From contig CANJRI010000011.1 of NCBI GenBank assembly GCA_947476555.1, positions 1 through 50,080 on the forward strand: a stretch of 50,080 bases of DNA, given 5' to 3'. Positions within the stretch are counted from its first letter, which is position 1, and every line of letters starts with the position of its first letter. The translations under genes were made by a program, and so were the position numbers. The DNA is from Caulobacteraceae bacterium. Lineage in GTDB: Bacteria > Pseudomonadota > Alphaproteobacteria > Caulobacterales > Caulobacteraceae. The notes beneath the pieces were generated by a model, which was not told where the DNA came from, did no database searches, and saw nothing but the letters and a program-made list of their open reading frames with translations. Below, one piece after another: positions 42,007-50,080 of this stretch.

Positions 42007-42079
42007 CCAGTTTTCGTTAACCATAAGCCCGCCGAACATCTTTGATTTCGCGCAGATTAGTCATCTGGAGTCATTGTCT

Positions 42080-42104
42080 CCCATTTCATCCCATGTTAAC
42101 CCAG
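42080..42104 (-). promoter_or_regulatory. MraZ-binding repeats (three TGGGN, 10-bp period)
   Basis: On the - strand three TGGG blocks (complements of CCCA at 42080-42083, 42090-42093 and 42100-42103) repeat with an exact 10-base period, that is TGGGN separated by 5-base spacers. This is the known site of MraZ, whose dimers or rings bind direct repeats of TGGGN-N5 and repress their own operon. The repeats precede the mraZ start by 76 bases. Confidence 0.75.
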
Positions 42105-42179
42105 TCGGAGACGGTCAGGTCTCGTCGGCGCGCTGGGGCCGCGGACGGACAGGGCGGTCGACAGGGACCTGGGGCCGAG

Positions 42180-42647
42180 ATGTTCCTCTCGACGTTCGAG
42201 AAGCAGCTGGATGGAAAGCGGCGCATCGTCGTGCCGCAGGAATTCCGCGCGCTGGCGTCGGGTCCGTTCGACGGCGTCTTCTGCTTCCCCTCCATTGAAT
42301 CCGACTGCATCGAGGGGGGCGGACAGGCCTTCTTCGACCGCTACCAGGCGGTGATCGACGAGCTTGAGTTCGGCGACCCGCTGCGCACCGCCCTGGAGAC
42401 CTCCGTCCTCGGCGGCATGGCCAAGCTTTCCTTCGACACCGCCGGCCGCATCACCTTGCCCGAGCCGCTGTGCGAGGCGTTCGGGCTCTCGGACTGGGTG
42501 GTGATCGTCGGGCTGGGCGACCGGTTCCAGATCTGGTCGCGCGAAGCCTTCGCCGCCCATCGCGCCGCCCAGCGCGATCTCGCCCGCCAGGGCCTGGCCC
42601 AGCTCCGCGCCCAGCAGCGCGCCGCCCGCCTCGGGGGCGCTGGATGA
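42180..42647 (+). CDS. mraZ: Transcriptional regulator MraZ
   Basis: A 155-residue protein made of two AbrB-like halves that assemble into a ring and bind TGGG repeats upstream of the cluster. Half one: [20 protein letters not shown]; half two: [20 protein letters not shown]. It is the first gene of the dcw cluster and in other bacteria represses it. The matching repeats are at 42080-42104. The frame is open to 42042, but the conserved chain begins at the ATG at 42180. The C-terminal helix is Arg/Gln/Ala-rich. The stop overlaps the start of rsmH (ATGA). Confidence 0.95.
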   Translation: MFLSTFEKQLDGKRRIVVPQEFRALASGPFDGVFCFPSIESDCIEGGGQAFFDRYQAVIDELEFGDPLRTALETSVLGGMAKLSFDTAGRITLPEPLCEAFGLSDWVVIVGLGDRFQIWSREAFAAHRAAQRDLARQGLAQLRAQQRAARLGGAG

Positions 42648-43576
42648 GCGCCCCGCACGTCCCGGTCCTGCTGAACGAGGTGGTGAACGCCCTTTCCCCC
42701 GCGCCCGGTCAGACGGTGGCGGACGGGACCTTCGGAGCCGGCGGCTACACCCGGGCGATCCTGGCGACCGGCGCCAGCGTCATCGCCTTCGACCGCGATC
42801 CCACGGTCCGCCGCTTCGCCGAGGGCCTCGCCGCCGACCGTTTCCGGCTGGTGGAGGGGCGTTTCTCGGAAATGGACACCGTGCTGGGCGAAGCCAGCGT
42901 CGATGGCCTGACCCTGGATATCGGCGTCTCCTCCATGCAGATCGACCAGGCCGAGCGCGGCTTCTCGTTCATGAACGACGGGCCGCTGGACATGCGGATG
43001 AGCGCCGACGGCCCCACCGCCGCGGACCTGGTCAACACCGCCGACCCGGTCGAGCTGGCCCGCATCCTGTTCGTCTACGGCGAGGAGCGGGAAAGCCGGC
43101 GGATCGTGCGCGCCATCGCGAGGCGCCGGGCCGAGCAGCCGTTCACCCGCACGCTCGAACTGGCCGAGTTCATCGAGAAGGCCCTGGGCGGCCGGCGCGG
43201 GGCCAAGATCCATCCGGCCACCCGGTCCTTCCAGGGGCTGCGCATCGCCGTCAACGAGGAGCTGGCCGAGCTGGAGGCCGGCCTGCTCGCCGCCGAGCAT
43301 GTGCTGAAGGCCGGGGGCCGGCTGGCCATCGTCACCTTCCACTCGCTGGAGGACCGGATCGTGAAGGGCTTCCTTTCGGTCCGCGCCGGACGCACCCCCG
43401 CCGGCTCGCGCCACGCGCCACCCCGCGCGAAGGGCCCGGCGCCCAGTTTTGATCTCTTGTTCAACGGGGCCCAGGGCCCGACCGAGGCCGAGGTCGCCGC
43501 CAACCCGCGGTCCCGCTCGGCCAAGCTCCGCGCCGCGGTCCGCACCGAGGCGCCGGTCTGGAGGGAGGCGGCATGA
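42644..43576 (+). CDS. rsmH: 16S rRNA m4C1402 methyltransferase
   Basis: A 310-residue SAM-dependent methyltransferase (MraW) that modifies N4 of C1402 in the 16S rRNA decoding centre. Landmarks: [13 protein letters not shown] at the start, the SAM loop [33 protein letters not shown], and [13 protein letters not shown] near the end. Its start overlaps mraZ by 4 bases and its stop overlaps ftsL by 4, so the three are translated in series. Length normal. Confidence 0.97.
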   Translation: MSAPHVPVLLNEVVNALSPAPGQTVADGTFGAGGYTRAILATGASVIAFDRDPTVRRFAEGLAADRFRLVEGRFSEMDTVLGEASVDGLTLDIGVSSMQIDQAERGFSFMNDGPLDMRMSADGPTAADLVNTADPVELARILFVYGEERESRRIVRAIARRRAEQPFTRTLELAEFIEKALGGRRGAKIHPATRSFQGLRIAVNEELAELEAGLLAAEHVLKAGGRLAIVTFHSLEDRIVKGFLSVRAGRTPAGSRHAPPRAKGPAPSFDLLFNGAQGPTEAEVAANPRSRSAKLRAAVRTEAPVWREAA

Positions 43577-43971
43577 ACGTCTTCAATCGCAGGATCAGGG
43601 GCTTTCGCCTGGTCGATCTGGTGGGTCTGGGCCTGCTGGTCAGCATCATCCTCGGCGTCTACCTGGCCAAGACCCTGGCCGGCCGGGAGCGGGCCGAGAT
43701 CGCCCGCATCGAGCGGCAGATCCGCCAGGAGGGCGCGCGCATCCGCCTGCTCCGCGCGGAGGTGGCGCACCTGGAGCAGCCCGGACGGCTGAGCTCGCTC
43801 TCGACCCAGTACCTTGGCCTGCAGCCGGCCTCCCTGAAGCGGGAGGTCTCCACCGAGGAGCTCGGCCTGGCGATGGCCAAGCCCGTGCCGGTGGTGACCC
43901 TGGCGGCGGCCCCGGCCGCGTCGCTGGAGGTTCCCGCCGAGGCGACCCCGCCCACGGAAGGCGACCAATGA
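43573..43971 (+). CDS. ftsL: Cell division protein FtsL
   Basis: A 132-residue bitopic membrane protein of the divisome, where it partners with FtsB/FtsQ and activates FtsW-FtsI. A cytoplasmic tail of about 12 residues is followed by one membrane helix (about 13-34, [20 protein letters not shown]) and a periplasmic leucine-zipper-like coiled coil ([16 protein letters not shown] heptads, about 38-70). The Ala/Pro-rich C-terminus is typical of alphaproteobacterial FtsL. The assignment rests on both layout and its position between rsmH and ftsI; sequence conservation in this family is low. Both ends overlap neighbours by ATGA. Confidence 0.9.
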   Translation: MNVFNRRIRGFRLVDLVGLGLLVSIILGVYLAKTLAGRERAEIARIERQIRQEGARIRLLRAEVAHLEQPGRLSSLSTQYLGLQPASLKREVSTEELGLAMAKPVPVVTLAAAPAASLEVPAEATPPTEGDQ

Positions 43972-45713
43972 CCCTGGCCCATGGCGCCTCGCCGGTTTCG
44001 CGCTGGTTCGCCGAGCGGGTCTGGCGGCTGGAGCACGCCTTCGAGCGGGCGCGGGCCTCGGGCCGGGCCGAGGACGACACGCGCCTGCGGATATTCTTCG
44101 TCCTGGCGCTGTTCGGCTTCGGCTTCCTGACGCTGGCGGTGGGGGCGACCCGCGCCGCGCTGTTCTCGCATGCCGGCGGGGGTGGGGTGCTGGCCCCGCT
44201 GGGCGCCTCGCGCGCCGACCTGGTCGATCGCAACGGCCAGATGATCGCCGCCGATCTGCTGCACTACGGCCTCTATGTGGATCCCCGCGAGATCTGGGAG
44301 CCGGCGGAGACGCGGGCCGCCCTGCTGGCCGCCCTGCCCAGGCTGCAGCCGGACCGGCTTGAGCGGGCGCTGCGCGGCGGCCGCAGGATTTTCCTGATCG
44401 GCGCCCTGACGCCGGAGGAGCGGAGCCGCATCCACGATCTCGGCCTGCCGGGCCTGACCTTCGAGCCGGAGGGCCACCGGGTCTATCCGCTGGGTTCCAC
44501 CGCGGGGCATCTGGTGGGCTTCTCTGATTCCGGCGGCGAAGGCCTGGCCGGGGTGGAGCTGGCGCTGAACGAGGAGATCCGCGCGGCGGCGGCATCCGGC
44601 CAGCCGGTGCCGCTGTCCATCGACCTTAGGGTCCAGGCGGCGCTGGACGACGAGGTGGGCAAGGCCGCCCAGAAGTTCGCCGTGCAGGGCGCGGTCGGGG
44701 TGGTGCTGAACGTCCACACCGGCGAGATTCTGGGGCTGTCCAGCTGGCCGCAGTTCGATCCCAACAAGTCGGCCACCGAGAACGCCCAGGCCAAGCTGAA
44801 CCGCGCCGCGGCGCAGGTCTTCGAGATGGGTTCGACCTTCAAGGCCTTCACGGTGGCCATCGGCCTGGACACCGGCGTGGCGACCCCCGAGACCACCTTC
44901 GACGCCCGCTTCCCCTACAAGCTGGGCTACCGGACCATCCACGACTACCACGCGGCCAAGGCGATCCTGAACACCGTGGAGGTGTTCCAGCACTCGTCGA
45001 ACATCGGCACCGCCAAGCTTGGCGTGGCGATCGGGCCGGAGCGGCTGAACCGCTATTTCACGGGCCTCGGCCTGACGACGCCGGCGCCGGTGGAGCTGGT
45101 GGAGAGCGCCCGGCCGCTGACCCCCAAGGTCTGGAACGAGGACGCGGTGGCCTCGGTGTCGTTCGGCCATGGCATGAACGTCACGCCGCTGGCGCTGGCG
45201 CGCGCCTACTCCACCATCCTCAATGGCGGGGTGGCCAAGCCCCTGACCATCCGCAAACTGGAACCGGGAGCCGCCCCCGAAGGTCGTCGGGTGATGTCCG
45301 AGAAGACCTCCCTGACCATGCTGCAGATCATGCGCGCCAACGTCTCGGACCCCATCGGGTCCGGCAAGTCCGCCAACGTCCCCGGCCTGAACGTGGGCGG
45401 CAAGACCGGCACCGGCGAGAAGTACGACCCCGCGATCCGCGGCTACAACCACAGCCGGCAGGTCTCCTCCTTTGCGGCCGTCTTCCCGACCGACGGCCCG
45501 CTCGAGGAGGACCGGTATTTCGTCCTCGTGCTGATGGACGAGCCCCACGCCACGGCCGACACCTATGGCTACGCCACCGGCGGCTGGGTGGCGGCGCCGG
45601 CGGCGGGCCGGGTGATCGAACGCATCGCGCCCTTCCTGAACGTCAAGCGCCGGCCCGAGACCTTCCCCTTCGCCAAGGCGCCGAAGATCGCGGCCCTGGG
45701 GACCGGGCAGTGA
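43968..45713 (+). CDS. ftsI: Septal peptidoglycan transpeptidase FtsI (PBP3)
   Basis: A 581-residue class B penicillin-binding protein that crosslinks septal peptidoglycan. One membrane helix at about residues 43-63, a PBP-dimer domain (about 80-230), then the transpeptidase with the three motifs S289-TF-K292 in EMGSTFKAFTV, S343-S-N in HSSNIG, and K479-TGT in VGGKTGTGEK. The conserved VASVSFGHGMNVTPLALA lies between. The start ATG is within the ftsL stop; the open frame reaching back to 43449 is not coding. It ends in a GTGA overlap with murE. Confidence 0.96.
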   Translation: MTLAHGASPVSRWFAERVWRLEHAFERARASGRAEDDTRLRIFFVLALFGFGFLTLAVGATRAALFSHAGGGGVLAPLGASRADLVDRNGQMIAADLLHYGLYVDPREIWEPAETRAALLAALPRLQPDRLERALRGGRRIFLIGALTPEERSRIHDLGLPGLTFEPEGHRVYPLGSTAGHLVGFSDSGGEGLAGVELALNEEIRAAAASGQPVPLSIDLRVQAALDDEVGKAAQKFAVQGAVGVVLNVHTGEILGLSSWPQFDPNKSATENAQAKLNRAAAQVFEMGSTFKAFTVAIGLDTGVATPETTFDARFPYKLGYRTIHDYHAAKAILNTVEVFQHSSNIGTAKLGVAIGPERLNRYFTGLGLTTPAPVELVESARPLTPKVWNEDAVASVSFGHGMNVTPLALARAYSTILNGGVAKPLTIRKLEPGAAPEGRRVMSEKTSLTMLQIMRANVSDPIGSGKSANVPGLNVGGKTGTGEKYDPAIRGYNHSRQVSSFAAVFPTDGPLEEDRYFVLVLMDEPHATADTYGYATGGWVAAPAAGRVIERIAPFLNVKRRPETFPFAKAPKIAALGTGQ

Positions 45714-47158
45714 AACTCTCAGCTGTCGTCAAGCGAGACCTCTCCGCCGACCCGGACATCGCTGGCGTCACCGCCGACAGCCGTAAGGTGCAGGCCGGCT
45801 TCCTGTTCGCCGCCCTGCCCGGGACCAAGGCGGACGGAGCCAGCTTCGCGGCGGGCGCGGTGCAGGCGGGCGCGGCGGCGGTGATCGCCGACCGGGACCT
45901 CGGCCTCTCCGCGCCGACCATCGTTTCCAAGGATCCCCGCCGGGCCTACGCCCTGGCCGCCGCCGCTTTCTGGGGAAGCCAGCCGCAAACCTGCGTGGCG
46001 GTCACCGGCACCAACGGCAAGACCAGCGTCGCCAATTTCTCCCGCCAGATGTTCGCCAAGGCCGGGCGGACCTCGGCCAGCATGGGCACGCTGGGCGTCA
46101 CCGTCTCGCGCCCCGACGGCACGGACGAGCAGCTGACCCCGGCCGGCCTGACCACGCCCGACGCCGCCGACGTCGCCGAGTTGCTGGCCCGGATCGCCGG
46201 CATGGGCGTCACGCACTTCGCCATGGAGGCTTCCTCGCACGGCGTCGACCAGCGCCGGCTGGACGGCGTGGCGCTGAAGGCTGCGGGTTTCCTGAACCTC
46301 ACCCAGGACCACCTGGACTACCACGGGACCATGGAGTCCTACCGGGACGCCAAGCTGCGCCTCTTCACCACCCTGTTGCCGCGCGGCGGGACGGCGGTGC
46401 TGAACGCGGACTCGGAGGCCTTCCCCGCGTTCGCGGCGGCGGCCGTCATCGCCGGCCAGAGTGTGGTCAGCGTCGGCGAGGGCGGGCAGGGACTGCGCCT
46501 CGTGGCGCGTTCGCTGCTGCCCGAGGGCCAGCGCCTGAGCCTCGCGGTGGCGGGACAGAGCTACGATGTCCGCCTGCCGTTGGCCGGAGCCTTCCAGGCG
46601 TCCAACGCCCTGGTGGCGGCGGGCCTCTGCATGGCGGCGGGGCTGTCCGCGGAGGAAGCCTTCGCCGGGCTGGAGGCGCTGCAGGGCGCGCCGGGCCGGC
46701 TGCAACGGGTGGGCGCGGGACCGCGCGGCGGCGAGGCCTATGTGGACTACGCCCATACTCCCGACGGCCTGGAGACGGTGCTGAAGGCGCTGCGGCCGCA
46801 TGCGAGCGGCAGGCTGCTGGTGGTGTTCGGGGCCGGCGGCGACCGGGACCGGACCAAGCGGCCGATCATGGGCCGCATCGCCGCCGAGCTGGCGGACCTG
46901 GCGATCGTCACCGACGACAATCCCCGCTCCGAGGAGCCCGCGGCGATCCGCGCCGAGGTGCTGGCCGGCGCGAAGGGCGCCAGGGAGATCGGTGACCGGC
47001 GCGAGGCGATCCGCGCGGCGGCGGCGCTGCTGTCGGAGGGCGACATCCTGGTGGTGGCCGGCAAGGGCCACGAGCAGGGCCAGACCATCGCCGGCGTCAC
47101 CCATCCCTTCGATGACGTGGTCGAGACCGTGCAGGCCCTGGAGCTGGTCCATGGCTGA
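45710..47158 (+). CDS. murE: UDP-MurNAc-tripeptide synthetase (meso-DAP adding)
   Basis: A 482-residue cytoplasmic ATP-dependent ligase adding the third residue of the peptidoglycan stem. ATP loop VTGTNGKTSV (about 98-107); LTQDHLDYHGTME and the substrate-selecting DNPRSEEP, which predicts meso-diaminopimelate. GKGHEQGQ lies near the end. It begins at GTG inside the ftsI stop (GTGA). Unlike most junctions here, the overlap with murF is 8 bases. Confidence 0.97.
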   Translation: MKLSAVVKRDLSADPDIAGVTADSRKVQAGFLFAALPGTKADGASFAAGAVQAGAAAVIADRDLGLSAPTIVSKDPRRAYALAAAAFWGSQPQTCVAVTGTNGKTSVANFSRQMFAKAGRTSASMGTLGVTVSRPDGTDEQLTPAGLTTPDAADVAELLARIAGMGVTHFAMEASSHGVDQRRLDGVALKAAGFLNLTQDHLDYHGTMESYRDAKLRLFTTLLPRGGTAVLNADSEAFPAFAAAAVIAGQSVVSVGEGGQGLRLVARSLLPEGQRLSLAVAGQSYDVRLPLAGAFQASNALVAAGLCMAAGLSAEEAFAGLEALQGAPGRLQRVGAGPRGGEAYVDYAHTPDGLETVLKALRPHASGRLLVVFGAGGDRDRTKRPIMGRIAAELADLAIVTDDNPRSEEPAAIRAEVLAGAKGAREIGDRREAIRAAAALLSEGDILVVAGKGHEQGQTIAGVTHPFDDVVETVQALELVHG

Positions 47159-48545
47159 GCCGCTATGGACCGCAGACGAGATCGCCCGCGCCGTCGGCGG
47201 CCAGGCCACGGCGACGTTCGCGGCGACCGGCGTCTCGATCGACACCCGCAGCCTTGAGCCTGGCGACCTGTTCGTGGCGCTGGCCGGCGCCCGGGACGGC
47301 CACGGCTTCGTGGCGCAGGCGCGGGCCAAGGGCGCCGCCGGCGTCCTGGCCAGCCAGCCGGTCGAGGGGCCAGCGGTGATGGCGCCGGACACCTTCAAGG
47401 CCCTGGAGCAGTTGGGCGTGGCTGCCCGCGACCGCGCCCCCTCGGCCAAGCGTGGGGCCGTCACGGGCTCGGTGGGCAAGACCAGCGTCACCCAGGCGGT
47501 GATGGTGGGGCTCAAGCTCGCCGGCCGGGCCCATTCGTCGGTGAAATCCTACAACAACCACATCGGCGTGCCGCTGACCCTGGCGCGGATGCCGAGGGAC
47601 ACCGAGCGCGCGGTTTTCGAGATCGGCATGAACCACGCCGACGAGATCCGGCCGCTGGCGAAGATGGTGCGTCCGCACGCGGCGGTGGTGACGACCGTCG
47701 GACCCGTCCACACCGAGAATTTCCCGGACGGCGAAACCGGCGTGGCGCGCGCCAAGGCCGAGGTTTTCGAGGGGCTGGAGCCGGGCGGGGTGGCGGTGCT
47801 GAACGCCGACAACGTCTGGTTCGACCTGCTGCAGGCCGAGGCCCGCAAGGCCGGCGCCGAGGTGCGGACCTTTGGGACCGGCGAGGATTGCGACGCGCGG
47901 CTGATCGATTTCCGGGCCGGCGGCGGCCACGCCGTGATCCAGGCCCGGCTGCACGGCAAGGCGCTTGATTTCCCGATCCTGCAGACCGGCCCCCACTGGG
48001 GCCTGAACAGTATGGCGGTGCTGCTGATGCTGGAGGCGCTGGACGTCGGGCTATCGGACGGCCTGGCGGCGCTGGGCGCCTTCGAGCCGCTGGAAGGCCG
48101 GGGGGCGGAAAAGACCATCCGCAAGGGCGCGGGCGACTTCACCCTGATCGACGAGAGCTACAACGCCAACCCGATCTCCATGGCCTCCGCCATCGTCACC
48201 CTGGGCGCGCGCAAGGTCGAGGGCCGGCGGATCGTGGCCCTGACCGACATGCTGGAGCTGGGCGCGGACGCCGAGGGCTTCCACGCCGGACTCGCCGAGC
48301 CGCTGGAGGGTGCGTCGATCGACCTCGTCTTCTGCGCCGGTCCACTGATGAAATCGCTGTGGGACGCCCTTCCTCCGACTCGGCGGGGGGCGTACGCCAA
48401 AACCGCTGAGGCGCTCGCGCCTCAGCTCGTCCGGGCCGTAGAGCCTGGCGATGTGGTGATGGTGAAAGGGTCCAACGGATCGAAGGCGGGCGCGGTGGCG
48501 TCGGCCCTGGCCGCTGCCGGCCCGGATTCGGGGGAGGCGGCCTGA
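47151..48545 (+). CDS. murF: UDP-MurNAc-tripeptide--D-Ala-D-Ala ligase
   Basis: A 464-residue Mur ligase that adds D-Ala-D-Ala to the stem peptide, completing the UDP-MurNAc-pentapeptide. ATP loop [29 protein letters not shown] and [11 protein letters not shown] are signature stretches, with [11 protein letters not shown] later in the central domain. The start ATG is at 47151, eight bases before the murE stop; upstream frame to 46800 is non-coding. Its stop shares one base with mraY (TGATG). Confidence 0.97.
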   Translation: MAEPLWTADEIARAVGGQATATFAATGVSIDTRSLEPGDLFVALAGARDGHGFVAQARAKGAAGVLASQPVEGPAVMAPDTFKALEQLGVAARDRAPSAKRGAVTGSVGKTSVTQAVMVGLKLAGRAHSSVKSYNNHIGVPLTLARMPRDTERAVFEIGMNHADEIRPLAKMVRPHAAVVTTVGPVHTENFPDGETGVARAKAEVFEGLEPGGVAVLNADNVWFDLLQAEARKAGAEVRTFGTGEDCDARLIDFRAGGGHAVIQARLHGKALDFPILQTGPHWGLNSMAVLLMLEALDVGLSDGLAALGAFEPLEGRGAEKTIRKGAGDFTLIDESYNANPISMASAIVTLGARKVEGRRIVALTDMLELGADAEGFHAGLAEPLEGASIDLVFCAGPLMKSLWDALPPTRRGAYAKTAEALAPQLVRAVEPGDVVMVKGSNGSKAGAVASALAAAGPDSGEAA

Positions 48546-49654
48546 TGTTCTATTGGCTCTACCAGCAGTTCGGCGCGTCGGAATACGTCCCGGTCCTCAA
48601 CCTCCTAAAGTACCAGACCTTCCGCACGGGCATGGCGCTGTTCACCGCCCAGCTCATCGTGGTCGCCATGGGCTCGCGCTTCATCCGCTGGATGAAGGCC
48701 AAACAGGGCAAGGGCCAGCCGATCCGCGCCGAGGGCATCGAGCGCCACATCATCGAGAAGGCCGGCACGCCGACCATGGGCGGGGTGATGATCCTGGCGG
48801 GACTGCTAGGCGGGACCCTGCTCTGGGCAGACCTTTCCAACGTCTATGTCTGGGCGGTGGTGATCGTCACGGCGGGCTATGGCCTGCTGGGCTTCCTCGA
48901 CGACTACGCCAAGGTCACCAAACAGACCACGGCCGGCATCTCCAGCAGTCTGCGGCTGGTGCTGGAAGCGCTGATCGCCATGGCCGCGGTGAGCCTGATC
49001 ATCCTGTTCGCCCAGAAGCCGCCGGAGAGCCCCGAGCTACTGACCTCGGTGACCTTCCCGGTGTTCAAGCAGGTCTTCCTGGACCTGAACTGGTTCTACC
49101 TGCTGTTCGGGGCCTTCATCATCGTTGGCGCCGCCAACGCGGTGAACTTCACCGACGGGCTCGACGGCCTGGCCACGGTGCCGGTGATGATCGCCGGCGC
49201 CGCCTACGGGGTGATCGCCTACCTGGTCGGCAACTACGTGTTCTCGAACTACCTGCAGGTCCACTTCGTGCCCGGGGTCGGCGAGATCGCCATCTTCTGC
49301 GGGGCGCTGATCGGCTCGGGCCTGGGCTTCCTTTGGTACAACGCCCCCCCCGCCAAGATCTTCATGGGCGACACCGGTGCCCTGGCCCTGGGCGGGGCGG
49401 TGGGCGCCATCGCCGTGTCCACCCGCCACGAGATCGTGCTGGCGATCATCGGCGGCCTGTTCGTGGCCGAGTTGCTGTCGGTGGTGATCCAGGTGGCGTG
49501 GTTCAAGAAGACCGGCCGGCGGATATTCCTGATGGCCCCGATCCACCACCATTTCGAGAAGCTCGGCTGGTCGGAATCGACCGTCGTGATCCGGTTCTGG
49601 ATCGTCTCGATCATGCTGGCCCTGATGGGCCTCGCCACCCTGAAGCTGCGGTAA
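48545..49654 (+). CDS. mraY: Phospho-MurNAc-pentapeptide transferase
   Basis: A 369-residue integral membrane enzyme that transfers phospho-MurNAc-pentapeptide to undecaprenyl phosphate, making lipid I. About ten membrane helices. Signature stretches: [11 protein letters not shown], the Asp pair in [39 protein letters not shown] and the His-rich [14 protein letters not shown] near the end. Length close to the E. coli protein (360). It begins in the murF stop; murD starts 19 bases after its stop. Confidence 0.97.
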   Translation: MFYWLYQQFGASEYVPVLNLLKYQTFRTGMALFTAQLIVVAMGSRFIRWMKAKQGKGQPIRAEGIERHIIEKAGTPTMGGVMILAGLLGGTLLWADLSNVYVWAVVIVTAGYGLLGFLDDYAKVTKQTTAGISSSLRLVLEALIAMAAVSLIILFAQKPPESPELLTSVTFPVFKQVFLDLNWFYLLFGAFIIVGAANAVNFTDGLDGLATVPVMIAGAAYGVIAYLVGNYVFSNYLQVHFVPGVGEIAIFCGALIGSGLGFLWYNAPPAKIFMGDTGALALGGAVGAIAVSTRHEIVLAIIGGLFVAELLSVVIQVAWFKKTGRRIFLMAPIHHHFEKLGWSESTVVIRFWIVSIMLALMGLATLKLR

Positions 49655-49673
49655 GGAGGGCAAGCGCAACGCC

Positions 49674-50080
<407 letters not shown>

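Larger units (their letters stand above)
41918..42179 (+). other. dcw upstream region with DnaA box and MraZ repeats
   Basis: These 262 bases form the longest gap on this side of the window and hold the promoter of the division and cell-wall cluster. It has an A/T-rich part (41970-42110) with a DnaA box at 41998-42006, one GANTC methylation site (GAGTC, 42069-42073) and the MraZ repeats at 42080-42104, followed by a GC-rich leader. TTAA occurs singly at 41976, 42017 and 42096, but no TTAA-N7-TTAA CtrA site is complete. Confidence 0.6.

Noticed and set aside
41960..42110. CtrA binding site upstream of mraZ
   Set aside because: TTAA occurs three times, but none has a partner TTAA at 7-base spacing.
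42134..42174. G-rich blocks just before mraZ as possible MraZ sites
   Set aside because: GGG blocks are spaced 12 and 7 bases apart, not the 10-base period; the set at 42080-42104 fits far better.

Overview
The window is high-GC, gene-dense chromosomal DNA from an alphaproteobacterium, most likely a member of the Caulobacteraceae; Phenylobacterium or a close relative is a guess. The reasons are the class-typical order of the division and cell-wall (dcw) genes, the fused CysN/CysC, many GTG and TTG starts, a tRNA-Ile2 of alphaproteobacterial form and a type A RNase P RNA. I see no insertion sequence, prophage, CRISPR array or replication origin. No stretch longer than 300 bases lacks a gene; the largest gaps are 7199-7483, 41918-42179 and 33097-33329.

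1-10,800: a 5'-truncated M28 peptidase, a 2OG-Fe(II) oxygenase-like protein, a lone flagellar-rod-like mini-protein, panD with an overlapping lipoprotein gene, a SIMPL protein, tRNA-Ile2(CAU), a TPR protein, a flavin reductase, an exported haem-binding (CxxCH) protein, a MarR regulator, and the sulfate-activation operon cysD-cysNC.

10,900-24,500: a three-gene efflux operon (HlyD adaptor, DHA2 MFS pump, TetR) behind a sigma70-like promoter that runs into a perfect 18-bp palindrome, the probable operator. Then come an ApbE-DUF2271 fusion coupled to a PepSY membrane protein, DUF3008, an amidase with a broken N-terminus, and a lipid-type group (SDR, thiolase, enoyl-CoA hydratase) mixed with free-methionine-sulfoxide reductase, a double winged-helix protein, a Cro/CI-type regulator and a TetR regulator.

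24,500-34,300: a cold-shock gene, two coupled small genes, and the most unusual region. A Tat-type molybdenum hydroxylase (2Fe-2S plus molybdopterin subunits) is followed by two tandemly duplicated secreted propeller-like proteins on the + strand. A secreted metallo-beta-lactamase-fold protein and a cysteine-rich NHL lipoprotein lie on the - strand, and a secreted cyclase-family protein is divergent from them. Apart from the 2Fe-2S subunit, which would travel with its Tat-bearing partner, every product has its own export signal. I infer a periplasmic oxidation and hydrolysis module of unknown substrate.

34,300-42,000: dusA, two retropepsin-type proteins, DUF1289, a small secreted protein, a phospholipase D/endonuclease-fold pair, a TonB-C-like protein, an AmpD-like amidase and rnpB.

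42,000-50,080: the dcw cluster mraZ-rsmH-ftsL-ftsI-murE-murF-mraY-murD, tightly overlapping and cut by the window end within murD. Its upstream region holds three MraZ-type repeats at exact 10-bp spacing and a perfect DnaA box.
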